DNA of 64,000 bases, taken from NCBI GenBank assembly GCA_016704425.1, contig JADJAC010000002.1:1-64000 (forward strand), read 5' to 3'. The DNA is from Sphingomonadales bacterium. GTDB taxonomy: Bacteria; Pseudomonadota; Alphaproteobacteria; Sphingomonadales; Sphingomonadaceae. The notes below the pieces were generated by a model that had not been told where the DNA came from, ran no database searches, and worked only from the letters and a program-made list of their open reading frames with translations. This document shows, in pieces, positions 8,675 through 19,474 of the stretch (positions within the stretch are counted from its first letter, which is position 1; every line of letters starts with the position of its first letter). Both the position numbers and the translations under genes were made by a program.

Positions 8675-9405
8675 TCAGCTGCGGTTTTTGAAGCGCCAGC
8701 TGTCGTTGCCGGTCTCGACGATGTCGCAATGGTGGGTGATGCGGTCGAGCAGCGCGGTGGTCATCTTCGGGTCGCCGAACACGGTGGGCCACTCGCCGAA
8801 GGCGAGGTTGGTGGTGATGATGACCGAGGTCTGCTCGTAGAGCTTGCTGATCAGGTGGAACAAGAGCTGCCCGCCGGATCGGGCGAACGGCAGATAACCC
8901 AGTTCATCGAGCACCACGAGATCGAGGTCGGCTGAGCTGGGCGGCGATGGATCCGGCTTTGCCGATACGCGCCTCTTCCTCGAGCCGGGTGACGAGATCG
9001 ACCGTGTTGAAGTAGCGCCCACGGGCACCGACACGCACGACGCTGGCGGTGATTGCGGTGGCCAGATGGGTCTTGCCCGTCCCTGTGCCGCCGATGAGCA
9101 CGATGTTGCGGCGACCGGGCAGGAACGAACCTGCGTGCAGGGAACGCACCAGCCCTTCGTTGATAGGGGTGCCCTCGAACACGAAGGCATCGAGGTCCTT
9201 GATTACAGGCAGCTTGGCCGCGGTCATGCGGTAGCGGATCGAGGCAGCATGACGATGCGCTGCTTCTGCCCGCAGCAGGTCGGTCAGGATCTCGTTGGTC
9301 GTGCGCTTGCGCTGCAGCCCGGTGGTTACCGCCTCGTCGAAGGCTCCTGCCATGCCCCTTGAGGCCGAGCGCGCGCATCGCCTCGATCATTTCATGCCGC
9401 TGCAT
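8675..9405 (-). pseudogene. istB: IstB-like ATPase of IS21 copy 1, two frameshifts
   Basis: This corresponds base for base to the intact 242-aa istB at 22921-23649, the DnaC-like AAA+ helper ATPase of IS21-family transposition. Two single-base insertions, a G near 8926 and a C near 9357, throw the frame out, so the reading breaks into three segments. The central segment still shows the Walker A stretch IGGTGTGKTHLA. As read it cannot make a full protein. Both differences lie in short G or C runs, so read error is a live alternative. Confidence 0.85.
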
Positions 9406-10905
9406 TGAAGCCTCGCACCGTATCGTAGCGCGCGCAGTCCGCGATCGGCGGGTGACTGAGCTTGAGATCAACGACCACGTCCAGAGTGCGCTCGGATGGC
9501 GGGTCCCGGTATCGGGCCAGGATGTTGAGGATCACCTCGTCGCTGACGGCCCCGTTATCGAGCGCTTCCCGGATCGCGGCCTCGACCGCTTCCAGACCAT
9601 CGGTCATTACGGCTGCCAGTACGCGCACGAAGCGGCGGTCGGCTTCATCACCGCCGCCCAGCTTGCGCCGCAACCGCGTCAGTGCCGGTGGCAGGTCCCA
9701 CCCCTGGAAGGGCGCGCCGTTCCGCAAAGCGCCGGGCTTGTTCGCCAGAACGGGCAGGTAATGCCAGGGATCATAGATCGTCCGGTCACGGCCGAAGTGC
9801 CGGGCATGCTCGGCGATTACCTCGTCGCCGAGGCGCACGACAATGCGGTCGGCATAGGCGCGGACCTGGACGGCCCGCCGCGCAGCCTTGGCCATGACTG
9901 AGTAGCGGTTGCGGTCGAAGCTGATCAGGCACGTGCCGGTCACGGCATGGGCGGTCTCGTGGAAGCCGTCGAAGGGCGCCAACATCGGCTGCAAGGCAGA
10001 CCGTTCGAGGTCCAGCGCTTCGGCAACGGTCAGCTCCTTCTGCTCGGGATGCGCGTGCGTTGCGGCCCAGCGCAGGCACTCGGCCTCCAGCCACCCGTTG
10101 AGCTCCTCGATGCTGGCAAAGCGCAGGCGAGGCTGGAAGAACCGGCCCCGGATCGTCTGGACCTGATGTTCGACCTGACCCTTCTCCCATCCCGCCGCCG
10201 GCGAGCAAGCGGTCGGCTCGACCATGTAATGATCGGCCATGACCAGAAAGCGGCGGTTGAACACCCGCTCCTTGCCGACGAACACGGTGGTGACCGCGGT
10301 CTTCATGTTATCGTAGATGCCGCGCAGGGGAACGCCGCCAAAAAGGCAAAGCCCCGGGCATGGGCGTCGAACACCATCTCCTGCGTCTCGCGCGGATAGG
10401 CCCGGACGTAGACAGCCCGCGACGCACACAGCCGCATCTGCGCCACCTTCACTCGCATCGGCTTGCCCGCGATCTCCACATCCTCGTGGCTCCAGTCGAA
10501 CTGGTAGGCCTCGCCGGGCTTGAACATGAGCGGGATGAACGCGGGCGCCCCATCACCCGCATCCTTGCGCCTCGCTTCCGTCCAGCGCCGGGCGTAGCGC
10601 CGGACCGCGTCGTAGGATCCCTCGAACCCCTCACGGCACAGCAGATCATGGATCCGGGTCATGCGCAGCCGATCACGCCGGTGCCGGGCCTCGTTCTCCG
10701 CCAGCAGCGTGTCGAGCCGCTCCTGAAACGGCCCAAGCCGGGGCAGCGGTTGAACCGTGCGGCGATAATCGAACGCGCCTTCCGGCGCCCGGATCGCCTT
10801 GCGCACTACCTTGCGAGACAGCCGCAGATCGCGCGCAATCGCTTTGATCGCCTTCCCGCTCGCGTGCTCCCGCCGAATCCGAACAATCGTCTCCACCACC
10901 AACAT
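9392..10905 (-). pseudogene. istA: IstA transposase of IS21 copy 1, one frameshift
   Basis: This is the counterpart of the intact 504-aa istA at 23636-25150. The start at 10905 and the first 197 or so codons, including the helix-turn-helix and the first catalytic Asp (QFDWSHEDV), read normally. Five A residues at 10340-10344, where copy 3 has six, then shift the frame. The rest, with the second Asp (IYDNMKT) and the Glu (GWEKGQVEHQ), is in a second frame. IS21 elements do not use a frameshift here, so this copy is broken or misread. Confidence 0.85.
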
Positions 10906-11017
10906 CCCGATCTCACCACCTGGAAAACCAGGCGGTCAACTACACCATCAGAATGAAGGGTCCCTTTTAGACGCCGATCACCCCGCTAACGGGGTCCCTT
11001 TTGCACGCCGGTCCACA

Positions 11018-11382
11018 GCCAAGGGCTTGGAAATCGCACAGGAACGATCTCGGATCGTCGATGAAGCCTGGCTAAGACGCCTATGCAACAGGCCTGCAGG
11101 TTTGGCGATCTTACCCATTGCTGGTGAGGCTATGCAGCCGACCCTGCAGAATGGCGACGAAGTCATAATCCAAAGGCTGCGCTCCACGATGCCCTTCAAG
11201 ACGGGCTCTACGCTGTCCGGGGATCGTCAGAGACGTTCGTCAGGCGGATCGCTCTGGACCCAACCAAAAATCGCATTTCTGTCCTGACCGACCATCCCGC
11301 CTATCCAAGCTGGAACGGTGTTCAGCGAAAGGCGATCAATGTCGTCGGCAGAGTGATCTGGATTGGATCTCAGGTGTCGTGA
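11018..11382 (+). pseudogene. 5'-truncated S24/LexA-like repressor fragment, passenger A (frameshifted)
   Basis: The passenger begins in the middle of this gene, directly at the IS end. It encodes the C-terminal S24-type domain described for passenger B (18111-18476). One T is missing near 11186 (CGCTCCACG against CGCTCTCACG in passenger B), which shifts the frame after QRLRS. With no start, no DNA-binding half and a frameshift, it is not functional as read. Confidence 0.75.
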
Positions 11383-12380
11383 GTGGGCGCTTTGCTGTCT
11401 GCGACATACGCCAAGTTGCGAAGTGAATGCCAACTACTCGGGGTAAGTGAACGGTTTGCCGCGATCGAATTTCCGCTCATCGCAAAGGTCCCAAAGCTGG
11501 GGGTATCACAGGGGGTATTTTTTGGCGAAGCTGATAGAGAAATTACTTTTTAACAGCTGCTTAAGCGAGATTGGTGGATCCCTCCTCCGCTACCATCCTT
11601 TTCTGAAATTAAGTCAGCATCTTGATGGCTGGATGGCTTCGTCTAACAACATGCGACTAGTGTTTCGTTCCGAGGGGTGCCGCTCGACTACTTCGCCAGC
11701 TACCAGGTCGAAGTAATGGCTCGCTACATGACAACCGCCCCGCAAGGCATTCTGGACTTCGGCGGGGGGGCATTGGTAGCATCCATTTCGATGCTCATGG
11801 AGTTCTGTCCAGGCAGCGCGATTCCCCTTTCCGACCCGTCCACCAAATCCCTTGAAGTTGCGAGATTGCGCTTCCTCGACCTTCCCGCAGCCCATATTGG
11901 CGCCCCGCCGTGTTCGAGGCATCAATACCGTCGATGGATGCCAAAATATCCACGGCGTTCGATTACAACCTCTCCTCCCGATATTGTATCGATCAACGTT
12001 CCGTGAAGGCATTTCCATCGGCAATCGGGCATTGCCAAACCATCGGTTCCAAGGGTCTGAGGCGCAAGGTCGCCACTAGATCGCGACCCAATTCCAGATT
12101 TCGGAACGTTGACGCGACCATCTGAGGTGACCGGTCGCGGCGAATTAGCCTTCGACTGACATCCGTTCGCAGACGAGACGAAAAGGTTAATAACCGCGTC
12201 AGTCAGGGGCGCTAATAGTTGAATTGTTTGGGTTATATTGGCTGTGCGCAAGATGGTTTTCTGACTTGCTAAAGATTCACGGGGGTGCTAGTTTCCACCG
12301 ACGTTGTGATGGGAAGCTTTGGTCAATGTATTCAGGGCCCCAGACATGACGCGACAGTAGATCGTAATGGGAGAGGATCT
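11383..12380. other. Passenger A segment without a recognisable gene
   Basis: About 1 kb between the S24 fragment and the TonB receptor, AT-richer than the flanks. Short open frames on both strands show no family pattern and no convincing ribosome binding site. It contains CCTCCTCCGCTACCAT at 11581-11596, a 16-mer that recurs beside the integrase at 33629-33644. On the minus strand near 12060-12120 a short stretch (ELGRDL) recalls the TraA C-terminus, but this is too short to call. The last 130 bases must hold the receptor promoter; its ribosome binding site is GGGAGAGG, about 12372. Confidence 0.5.
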
Positions 12381-14826
12381 ATGAAAGTGAGAAACGCGCT
12401 ACACCTTGGTGTGCCCGCGTTGGTGATCGCTGCTGCAATGACGTCGCCTGCTTTGGCCGCTGCTGCACAGGATTCGCCGGAGGCTGAAAGTTCGGCCAGA
12501 GTAGGGGGAATCAAAGAGATCGTCGTTACGGCGCAGAAACGTGCCGAACGTGTTAACGACATCGGTATGTCGATCCAGGCGATCGGCAGTGACGACCTGA
12601 CAAAGCTTGGCGTCATCGATACTGCAGACCTTTCGAAGATCACGCCCGGTTTCACGGCGGCCTACGGCACGATTTACACCATCCGTGGTATCGGTTTCCT
12701 GGACACCTCGCTCGCCGGGTCTCCGACCGTCAGCTCGTATGTCGACCAAGTACCGCTGCCCTATTCCATCCTGACGCTCGGCCCCTCGCTCGATCTTGAG
12801 CGTGTCGAAGTTCTGAAGGGTCCGCAGGGCATTCTGTTCGGTAACAACGCCACGGGCGGTGCGATCAACTTCATCGCCGCCAAGCCTACCGATGATTTCT
12901 CGGTCGGCGCAAAGATCAGCTATGGCCGTTTCGACAGCCTGGATGCTGAAGGCTTCATTTCCGGACCGATCAGCGACAACGTCGGCTTCCGCGTGGCGGT
13001 TCGTCGTCAGTCGATGGACGATTGGCAGAAGGGCTATACGACGCCCCTGACATCGGGTCAGCGCGACGTCTGGATCGGCCGGGCGATGCTGGAGTTCGAA
13101 CCGACCGAAACGTTCTCCGCACTGTTGAGCATTTATGGCTGGAAGGACAAATCCGACACGCCGGTCGGCCAGTTCTTTGGCGTAGAGCCGCTCAACCCCA
13201 CCAATGGTGTTGATCCGCGCATCATCGCCTATCCGCTGGCACCGCATAATCCGCGCGCTGCCGACCGTAGCGTGTGCGTCAACAACTCGATTTTCAACGA
13301 GCCGTTCAACCAGATTCCGGAACCCTTCGGATATTCGCCGGATCGTCCGACGACGGCGGAAAATTGTACCAGTCTCGCACGCGACAACACCTTCTATCAG
13401 TTCTCGTTGCGCATGGAGCTGGAACTGTCGCCGGACATCAAGTTGACGTCGCTGAGCTCGTATGAGCGCTTTGACCGCAACCAGCCGGTTGAAGGTGATG
13501 GCATCATCTATCAGAACTATGAGGCGCAGTCGGAAGGCTACATCGACGTTCTGTATCAAGAACTTCGCCTCAGCGGTGAGTTCGGCAACGGCGGTAACTG
13601 GATCGTCGGCGCGAACTATGAACGTGACAAGACGTTCGATAGCTTCCTGGCGACCTTTAGTGGTTCGTCGTCCACCCCGGCGCTCGGCATCAACCTCGGC
13701 CCGACGATGACGCAGAACCGTCAGACCACTGACACTTATGCGGTGTTCGGTAACGTGCAGGTGCCGCTCAGCGATCAGATCACCGTCTATGGCGGCCTCC
13801 GCTATACGTCCGTCAAGAAGGACTATATCGGTTGCGGTTACGACGGCGGCGACGGTACCTGGGCAGCGACTTCGAAGCTGATCCAGGATCTGTTGGCGGA
13901 TATCTATGGATATACGCCCGCGGGTGTCGATGTCGGGCCGTTCGGTTGCGCCACGACGGGGCCGGCACCGACCTATAATCCGCTTCCGGCCGGTTTCCCG
14001 GACGAGCTGAACGAAGATAACGTATCGTTCCGCGCGGGTATCGACTTCGCCGGTTCAGGATACGCTGCTCTACGCCAACGTTAGCCGCGGCTATAAGGCA
14101 GGCGTGTTCCCGACGGTTGCGACCAGTTCCTTCGTTCAGCTGGAACCGGCGCGGCAGGAACAGCTTACCGCCTATGAAATCGGCGCCAAGAGCACTCTGT
14201 TTGATCGCAGGCTGCAACTGAACGGCGCGGTTTTCTACTACGACTACAAGGACAAGCAGATCCTCGGCGCGCTTAACGACCTGGTCTTCGGTGCGTTGCC
14301 GGCTCTCGTGAACGTGCCGAAATCGGACGTTAAGGGCTTCGAACTTTCGGTTGTCGCGAGCCCGACGCCTGCCTTGCAGTTCTCCGGTGGTGTCAGCTAC
14401 GCCAAGAGCCGGGTGAAGGGGGATTATTTCAACTTTGACCCGTTCGGACGTCTGGCCAACTTCAAGGGTCAGCCGTTCCCGAGCGCTCCGCCATGGAGTG
14501 GCTTCGTCGACGCTCAGTACAATTTCCCGCTGGGTAATCTGGAAGGCTATGTTGGTGGTACTGTCAACTATCAGGACAAGACCAACAGCTTCTTCTACGT
14601 CACCGATCCCGAGGCTGACCCGCCGGGGGATATTCTGGAGCAGAAGGCCCGTACGCTGGTCGATCTCCGCGCCGGTATCGAGAAAGACAACTGGTCCCTG
14701 CAAATCTGGGGTCGCAACGTCTTCAACAAATGGTACTGGAACGGTGCTAAACACGTGCAAGACGTGGTGCTCCGCTACACCGGCATGCCGGCAACTTACG
14801 GCATGACGTTCAGCTGGAAGATGTAA
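12381..14826 (+). pseudogene. TonB-dependent receptor, passenger A copy (frameshifted near 3' third)
   Basis: It starts at the ATG at 12381 with a signal peptide (cleavage likely after SPALA) and a TonB-box-like IKEIVVTAQKR near residue 45. The plug domain has RVEVLKGPQGILFGNNATGG, followed by a large 22-strand-type barrel ending in TFSWKM. Relative to passenger B it lacks two A bases near 14048 (ACTTCGCCGG against ACTTCAAGCCGG), so translation ends at 14084 after about 567 residues. The 3' third continues in another frame to a stop at 14826. Near 12665 it also lacks three bases compared with the likely ancestral Tyr-Gly-Thr-Pro-Ile-Tyr reading, which stays in frame. The substrate cannot be named; sphingomonad receptors of this style import varied ligands. 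Confidence 0.85.
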
Positions 14827-14843
14827 TCGCGTAATCGGTAGTT

Positions 14844-14889
14844 AGTCCCCGGGGACCATTGCTTTGTTGCATGGCTCCCCGGGGACTTT
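14844..14889 (+). terminator. Rho-independent terminator after the TonB receptor (passenger A)
   Basis: AGTCCCCGGGGA is mirrored by TCCCCGGGGACT, giving a GC-rich stem of about 12 pairs around a loop of about 20 bases, followed by a short TTTC. It lies 18 bases after the receptor stop. The T-tract is weak, so termination may be partial and allow some read-through to the GDPD-like gene. Confidence 0.7.
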
Positions 14890-15052
14890 CTCCGTCTCTT
14901 GTCGGCCCCTCGCTCAAATGGGAGCATGGGGTGCCTGACCTTACCGCCATCGGAATCTGTCGGAGCGTGGCTCCTTCGCCCGTGGGCATGGCGCACGGTG
15001 TTTTCTGAACATCCCTGTTGATCTTGCGGCCTGATTCGTCGGATCAAGGGCC

Positions 15053-15657
15053 ATGGTTTCACGCCCTCTCCTGCTTGCCGTTGCATTATCTGCATCTATT
15101 GTCGTCGGAGCTTATGCTGGGTCGCAGCGGTGTGTTCATTGCCCCCGCCGATCCGGGCGAACTGCTTGTGGCACATGCGGGGGGTATCCGAGCGGCATCT
15201 ACGCCAATGATGAGGCGTCACTAGATGCGGCCAAAGCCAACGGTTTCAAACTGATAGAGCTGGATTTCGCGCAAGAGGGGGACACTCTCGTCCTTCAGCA
15301 TGACCTTTCCAAACCGGTCGCGATGTCGCTCGACGATCTTATCCGCTGGCTCGACCGGAACCCCGGTCCGAAGATCATAACAGACATAAAGAGTGACAAT
15401 CTGGCCGGGCTGGCAATCTTGAAGGCAGCGGCGGGCGATCATCTCGAACGCTTCATCCCCCAGATTTACAGCCTGGATGAATACACGCCGGTCATCGCTA
15501 TGGGGTTTCAGGCGCCGATCTTTACCGTCTATCGCATCCGCCCCGGTGAGGAGCCTGTCGCGGAGGCAAACAAGCTGCCGCTTCGCGCCGTAACCATGCC
15601 GGCAGAGCGATATCAACTGGCCGATCGCGTGACGCATCCGGTCTATCTGCATACGTT
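15053..15657 (+). pseudogene. Glycerophosphodiester phosphodiesterase-like gene, passenger A, 3'-truncated by IS copy 2
   Basis: The start is ATG 15053 (MVSRPLLLAVALSASIVVGA, a signal peptide or membrane anchor). The GDPD signatures LIELDFAQEGDTLVLQHDL-type (Glu-Asp pair and His-Asp, about residues 70-90) and PGPKIITDIKSDN are clear. The N-terminal AHAGG motif, which carries a catalytic His in GDPDs, is in a different frame from the rest: one G is missing in the G-run near 15180 in both passengers, and passenger A also has an extra C near 15140. About 201 codons survive of a family usually 240-300 long; the 3' end is cut by the IS at 15658. Substrate and activity are therefore doubtful. Confidence 0.8.
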
Positions 15658-15823
15658 TGTCAATCGGCGTTCAATCGGGACCCCCTATCGGCGCGCAAAA
15701 GGGACCCCGTTAGCGTTGCATAGATCGATCGACGTTGGGCGCGGGTTTCGCGCTGCTGGCGGCGTAGGAAGGGCGTAGCCCGACCGGAGGCGTCAGCAGC
15801 GCGAAGGCGTTTTTCTGATCGGG

Positions 15824-16552
15824 TCAGCTGCGGTTTTTGAAGCGCCAGCTGTCGTTGCCGGTCTCGACGATGTCGCAATGGTGGGTGATGCGGTCGAGCA
15901 GCGCGGTGGTCATCTTCGGGTCGCCGAACACGGTGGGCCACTCGCCGAAGGCGAGGTTGGTGGTGATGATGACCGAGGTCTGCTCGTAGAGCTTGCTGAT
16001 CAGGTGGAACAAGAGCTGCCCGCCGGATCGGGCGAACGGCAGATAACCCAGTTCATCGAGCACCACGAGATCGAGTCGGCTGAGCTGGGCGGCGATGGAT
16101 CCGGCTTTGCCGATACGCGCCTCTTCCTCGAGCCGGGTGACGAGATCGACCGTGTTGAAGTAGCGCCCACGGGCACCGACACGCACGACGCTGGCGGTGA
16201 TTGCGGTGGCCAGATGGGTCTTGCCCGTCCCTGTGCCGCCGATGAGCACGATGTTGCGGCGACCGGGCAGGAACGAACCTGCGTGCAGGGAACGCACCAG
16301 CCCTTCGTTGATAGGGGTGCCCTCGAACACGAAGGCATCGAGGTCCTTGATTACAGGCAGCTTGGCCGCGGTCATGCGGTAGCGGATCGAGGCAGCATGA
16401 CGATGCGCTGCTTCTGCCCGCAGCAGGTCGGTCAGGATCTCGTTGGTCGTGCGCTTGCGCTGCAGCCCGGTGGTTACCGCCTCGTCGAAGGCTCCTGCCA
16501 TGCCCTTGAGGCCGAGCGCGCGCATCGCCTCGATCATTTCATGCCGCTGCAT
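15824..16552 (-). CDS. istB: IstB-like ATP-binding transposition helper (IS21 copy 2)
   Basis: An intact 242-aa reading from the ATG at 16552 (MQRHEMIEAMRALGL); an upstream open extension to 16618 overlaps istA and is not needed. It has a DnaC/IstB-type AAA+ fold: N-terminal helical region (1-95), Walker A LIGGTGTGKTHLA (about residue 105), Walker B LDLVVLDELGYLPF (about 165) and sensor-like SVIITTNLAFGEW (about 198). IstB stimulates IstA and directs target choice. It overlaps the 3' end of istA by 14 bases. The neighbouring istA of this copy is broken, but this IstB could work with IstA from copy 3. Confidence 0.92.
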   Translation of the reverse strand: MQRHEMIEAMRALGLKGMAGAFDEAVTTGLQRKRTTNEILTDLLRAEAAHRHAASIRYRMTAAKLPVIKDLDAFVFEGTPINEGLVRSLHAGSFLPGRRNIVLIGGTGTGKTHLATAITASVVRVGARGRYFNTVDLVTRLEEEARIGKAGSIAAQLSRLDLVVLDELGYLPFARSGGQLLFHLISKLYEQTSVIITTNLAFGEWPTVFGDPKMTTALLDRITHHCDIVETGNDSWRFKNRS

Positions 16553-18003
16553 TGAAGCCTCGCACCGTATCGTAGCGCGCGCAGTCCGCGATCGGCGGGT
16601 GACTGAGCTTGAGATCAACGACCACGTCCAGAGTGCGCTCGGATGGCGGGTCCCGGTATCGGGCCAGGATGTTGAGGATCACCTCGTCGCTGACGGCCCC
16701 GTTATCGAGCGCTTCCCGGATCGCGGCCTCGACCGCTTCCAGACCATCGGTCATTACGGCTGCCAGTACGCGCACGAAGCGGCGGTCGGCTTCATCACCG
16801 CCGCCCAGCTTGCGCCGCAACCGCGTCAGTGCCGGTGGCAGGTCCCACCCCTGGAAGGGCGCGCCGTTCCGCAAAGCGCCGGGCTTGTTCGCCAGAACGG
16901 GCAGGTAATGCCAGGGATCATAGATCGTCCGGTCACGGCCGAAGTGCCGGGCATGCTCGGCGATTACCTCGTCGCCGAGGCGCACGACAATGCGGTCGGC
17001 ATAGGCGCGGACCTGGACGGCCCGCCGCGCAGCCTTGGCCATGACTGAGTAGCGGTTGCGGTCGAAGCTGATCAGGCACGTGCCGGTCACGGCATGGGCG
17101 GTCTCGTGGAAGCCGTCGAAGGGCGCCAACATCGGCTGCAAGGCAGACCGTTCGAGGTCCAGCGCTTCGGCAACGGTCAGCTCCTTCTGCTCGGGATGCG
17201 CGTGCGTTGCGGCCCAGCGCAGGCACTCGGCCTCCAGCCACCCGTTGAGCTCCTCGATGCTGGCAAAGCGCAGGCGAGGCTGGAAGAACCGGCCCCGGAT
17301 CGTCTGGACCTGATGTTCGACCTGACCCTTCTCCCATCCCGCCGCCGGCGAGCAAGCGGTCGGCTCGACCATGTAATGATCGGCCATGACCAGAAAGCGG
17401 CGGTTGAACACCCGCTCCTTGCCGACGAACACGGTGGTGACCGCGGTCTTCATGTTATCGTAGATGCCGCGCAGGGGAACGCCGCCAAAAAGGCAAAGCC
17501 CCGGGCATGGGCGTCGAACACCATCTCCTGCGTCTCGCGCGGATAGGCCCGGACGTAGACAGCCCGCGACGCACACAGCCGCATCTGCGCCACCTTCACT
17601 CGCATCGGCTTGCCCGCGATCTCCACATCCTCGTGGCTCCAGTCGAACTGGTAGGCCTCGCCGGGCTTGAACATGAGCGGGATGAACGCGGGCGCCCCAT
17701 CACCCGCATCCTTGCGCCTCGCTTCCGTCCAGCGCCGGGCGTAGCGCCGGACCGCGTCGTAGGATCCCTCGAACCCCTCACGGCACAGCAGATCATGGAT
17801 CCGGGTCATGCGCAGCCGATCACGCCGGTGCCGGGCCTCGTTCTCCGCCAGCAGCGTGTCGAGCCGCTCCTGAAACGGCCCAAGCCGGGGCAGCGGTTGA
17901 ACCGTGCGGCGATAATCGAACGCGCCTTCCGGCGCCCGGATCGCCTTGCGCACTACCTTGCGAGACAGCCGCAGATCGCGCGCAATCGCTTTGATCGCCT
18001 TCC
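16539..18003 (-). pseudogene. istA: IstA transposase of IS21 copy 2, 5'-deleted and frameshifted
   Basis: Compared with intact istA at 23636-25150, this copy has lost 54 bases (junction at 18003/18004), which removes the start region and the first helix of the HTH. It also carries the five-A version of the run near 17490 that shifts the frame in the middle. The remaining sequence is near-identical. It cannot make a full transposase as read. Confidence 0.88.
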
Positions 18004-18110
18004 TCTCACCACCTGGAAAACCAGGCGGTCAACTACACCATCAGAATGAAGGGTCCCTTTTAGACGCCGATCACCCCGCTAACGGGGTCCCTTTTGCACG
18101 CCGGTCCACA

Positions 18111-18476
18111 GCCAAGGGCTTGGAAATCGCACAGGAACGATCTCGGATCGTCGATGAAGCCTGGCTAAGACGCCTATGCAACAGGCCTGCAGGTTTGGCG
18201 ATCTTACCCATTGCTGGTGAGGCTATGCAGCCGACCCTGCAGAATGGCGACGAAGTCATAATCCAAAGGCTGCGCTCTCACGATGCCCTTCAAGACGGGC
18301 TCTACGCTGTCCGGGGATCGTCAGAGACGTTCGTCAGGCGGATCGCTCTGGACCCAACCAAAAATCGCATTTCTGTCCTGACCGACCATCCCGCCTATCC
18401 AAGCTGGAACGGTGTTCAGCGAAAGGCGATCAATGTCGTCGGCAGAGTGATCTGGATTGGATCTCAGGTGTCGTGA
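18111..18476 (+). pseudogene. 5'-truncated S24/LexA-like repressor C-terminal domain, passenger B
   Basis: An open frame enters directly from the IS end and encodes 121 residues to a TGA at 18474. The fold pattern is that of S24 domains: LPIAGEAMQPTLQNGDEVII, then LQDGLYAVRGSSETFVRRIAL, then LTDHPAYPSW. In active LexA/CI proteins the first motif is GDSMxPT with a catalytic Ser and the second carries a catalytic Lys in VKR. Here the Ser position is Ala and the Lys position is Arg, so self-cleavage is not expected. The DNA-binding half is missing, presumably removed when the IS inserted. It was probably a phage- or island-type repressor. Confidence 0.78.
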
Positions 18477-19474
18477 GTGGGCGCTTTGCTGTCTGCGACA
18501 TACGCCAAGTTGCGAAGTGAATGCCAACTACTCGGGGTAAGTGAACGGTTTGCCGCGATCGAATTTCCGCTCATCGCAAAGGTCCCAAAGCTGGGGGTAT
18601 CACAGGGGGGTATTTTTGGCGAAGCTGATAGAGAAATTACTTTTTAACAGCTGCTTAAGCGAGATTGGTGGATCCCTCCTCCGCTACCATCCTTTTCTGA
18701 AATTAAGTCAGCATCTTGATGGCTGGATGGCTTCGTCTAACAACATGCGACTAGTGTTTCGTTCCGAGGGGTGCCGCTCGACTACTTCGCCAGCTACCAG
18801 GTCGAAGTAATGGCTCGCTACATGACAACCGCCCCGCAAGGCATTCTGGACTTCGGCGGGGGGGCATTGGTAGCATCCATTTCGATGCTCATGGAGTTCT
18901 GTCCAGGCAGCGCGATTCCCCTTTCCGACCCGTCCACCAAATCCCTTGAAGTTGCGAGATTGCGCTTCCTCGACCTTCCCGCAGCCCATATTGGCGCCCC
19001 GCCGTGTTCGAGGCATCAATACCGTCGATGGATGCCAAAATATCCACGGCGTTCGATTACAACCTCTCCTCCCGATATTGTATCGATCAACGTTCCGTGA
19101 AGGCATTTCCATCGGCAATCGGGCATTGCCAAACCATCGGTTCCAAGGGTCTGAGGCGCAAGGTCGCCACTAGATCGCGACCCAATTCCAGATTTCGGAA
19201 CGTTGACGCGACCATCTGAGGTGACCGGTCGCGGCGAATTAGCCTTCGACTGACATCCGTTCGCAGACGAGACGAAAAGGTTAATAACCGCGTCAGTCAG
19301 GGGCGCTAATAGTTGAATTGTTTGGGTTATATTGGCTGTGCGCAAGATGGTTTTCTGACTTGCTAAAGATTCACGGGGGTGCTAGTTTCCACCGACGTTG
19401 TGATGGGAAGCTTTGGTCAATGTATTCAGGGCCCCAGACATGACGCGACAGTAGATCGTAATGGGAGAGGATCT
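18477..19474. other. Passenger B segment without a recognisable gene
   Basis: This is the second copy of the 1-kb segment described at 11383-12380, differing only in a G-run/T-run length change near 18606. It holds the same 16-mer CCTCCTCCGCTACCAT at 18675-18690. No gene is called. Confidence 0.5.

Larger units (their letters stand above)
8509..11017 (-). mobile_element. IS21-family insertion sequence, copy 1 (both ORFs frameshifted)
   Basis: This is a 2509-bp copy beginning TGTCAATCGGCGTTCAATCG and ending in CGCCGGTCCACA; the ends form an imperfect inverted repeat of about 27 bases starting TGT. The inner terminal repeats carry CAAAAGGGACCCC, the multiple-terminal-repeat layout of IS21 elements. 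Relative to intact copy 3 it has an extra G near 8926, an extra C near 9357 and one A too few in the run at 10340-10344. Together these break both istB and istA. Confidence 0.9.
15658..18110 (-). mobile_element. IS21-family insertion sequence, copy 2 (istA damaged, istB intact)
   Basis: This is a 2453-bp copy with the same ends as the others. It lacks 54 bases at the 5' end of istA (after 18003) and one A in the run that is six long in copy 3. The flanking bases on both sides are passenger sequence, with no target duplication, as expected for an internal copy produced by recombination. Confidence 0.9.

Noticed and set aside
11614..12024. 136-codon minus-strand open frame in passenger A (also 18708-19118 in B)
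   Set aside because: Cys- and Arg-rich without motif; no ribosome binding site; overlaps other equally poor frames.
12060..12120. Possible TraA C-terminal remnant on the minus strand (ELGRDL match to traA)
   Set aside because: Similarity covers only about six residues plus scattered bases; cannot be separated from chance.
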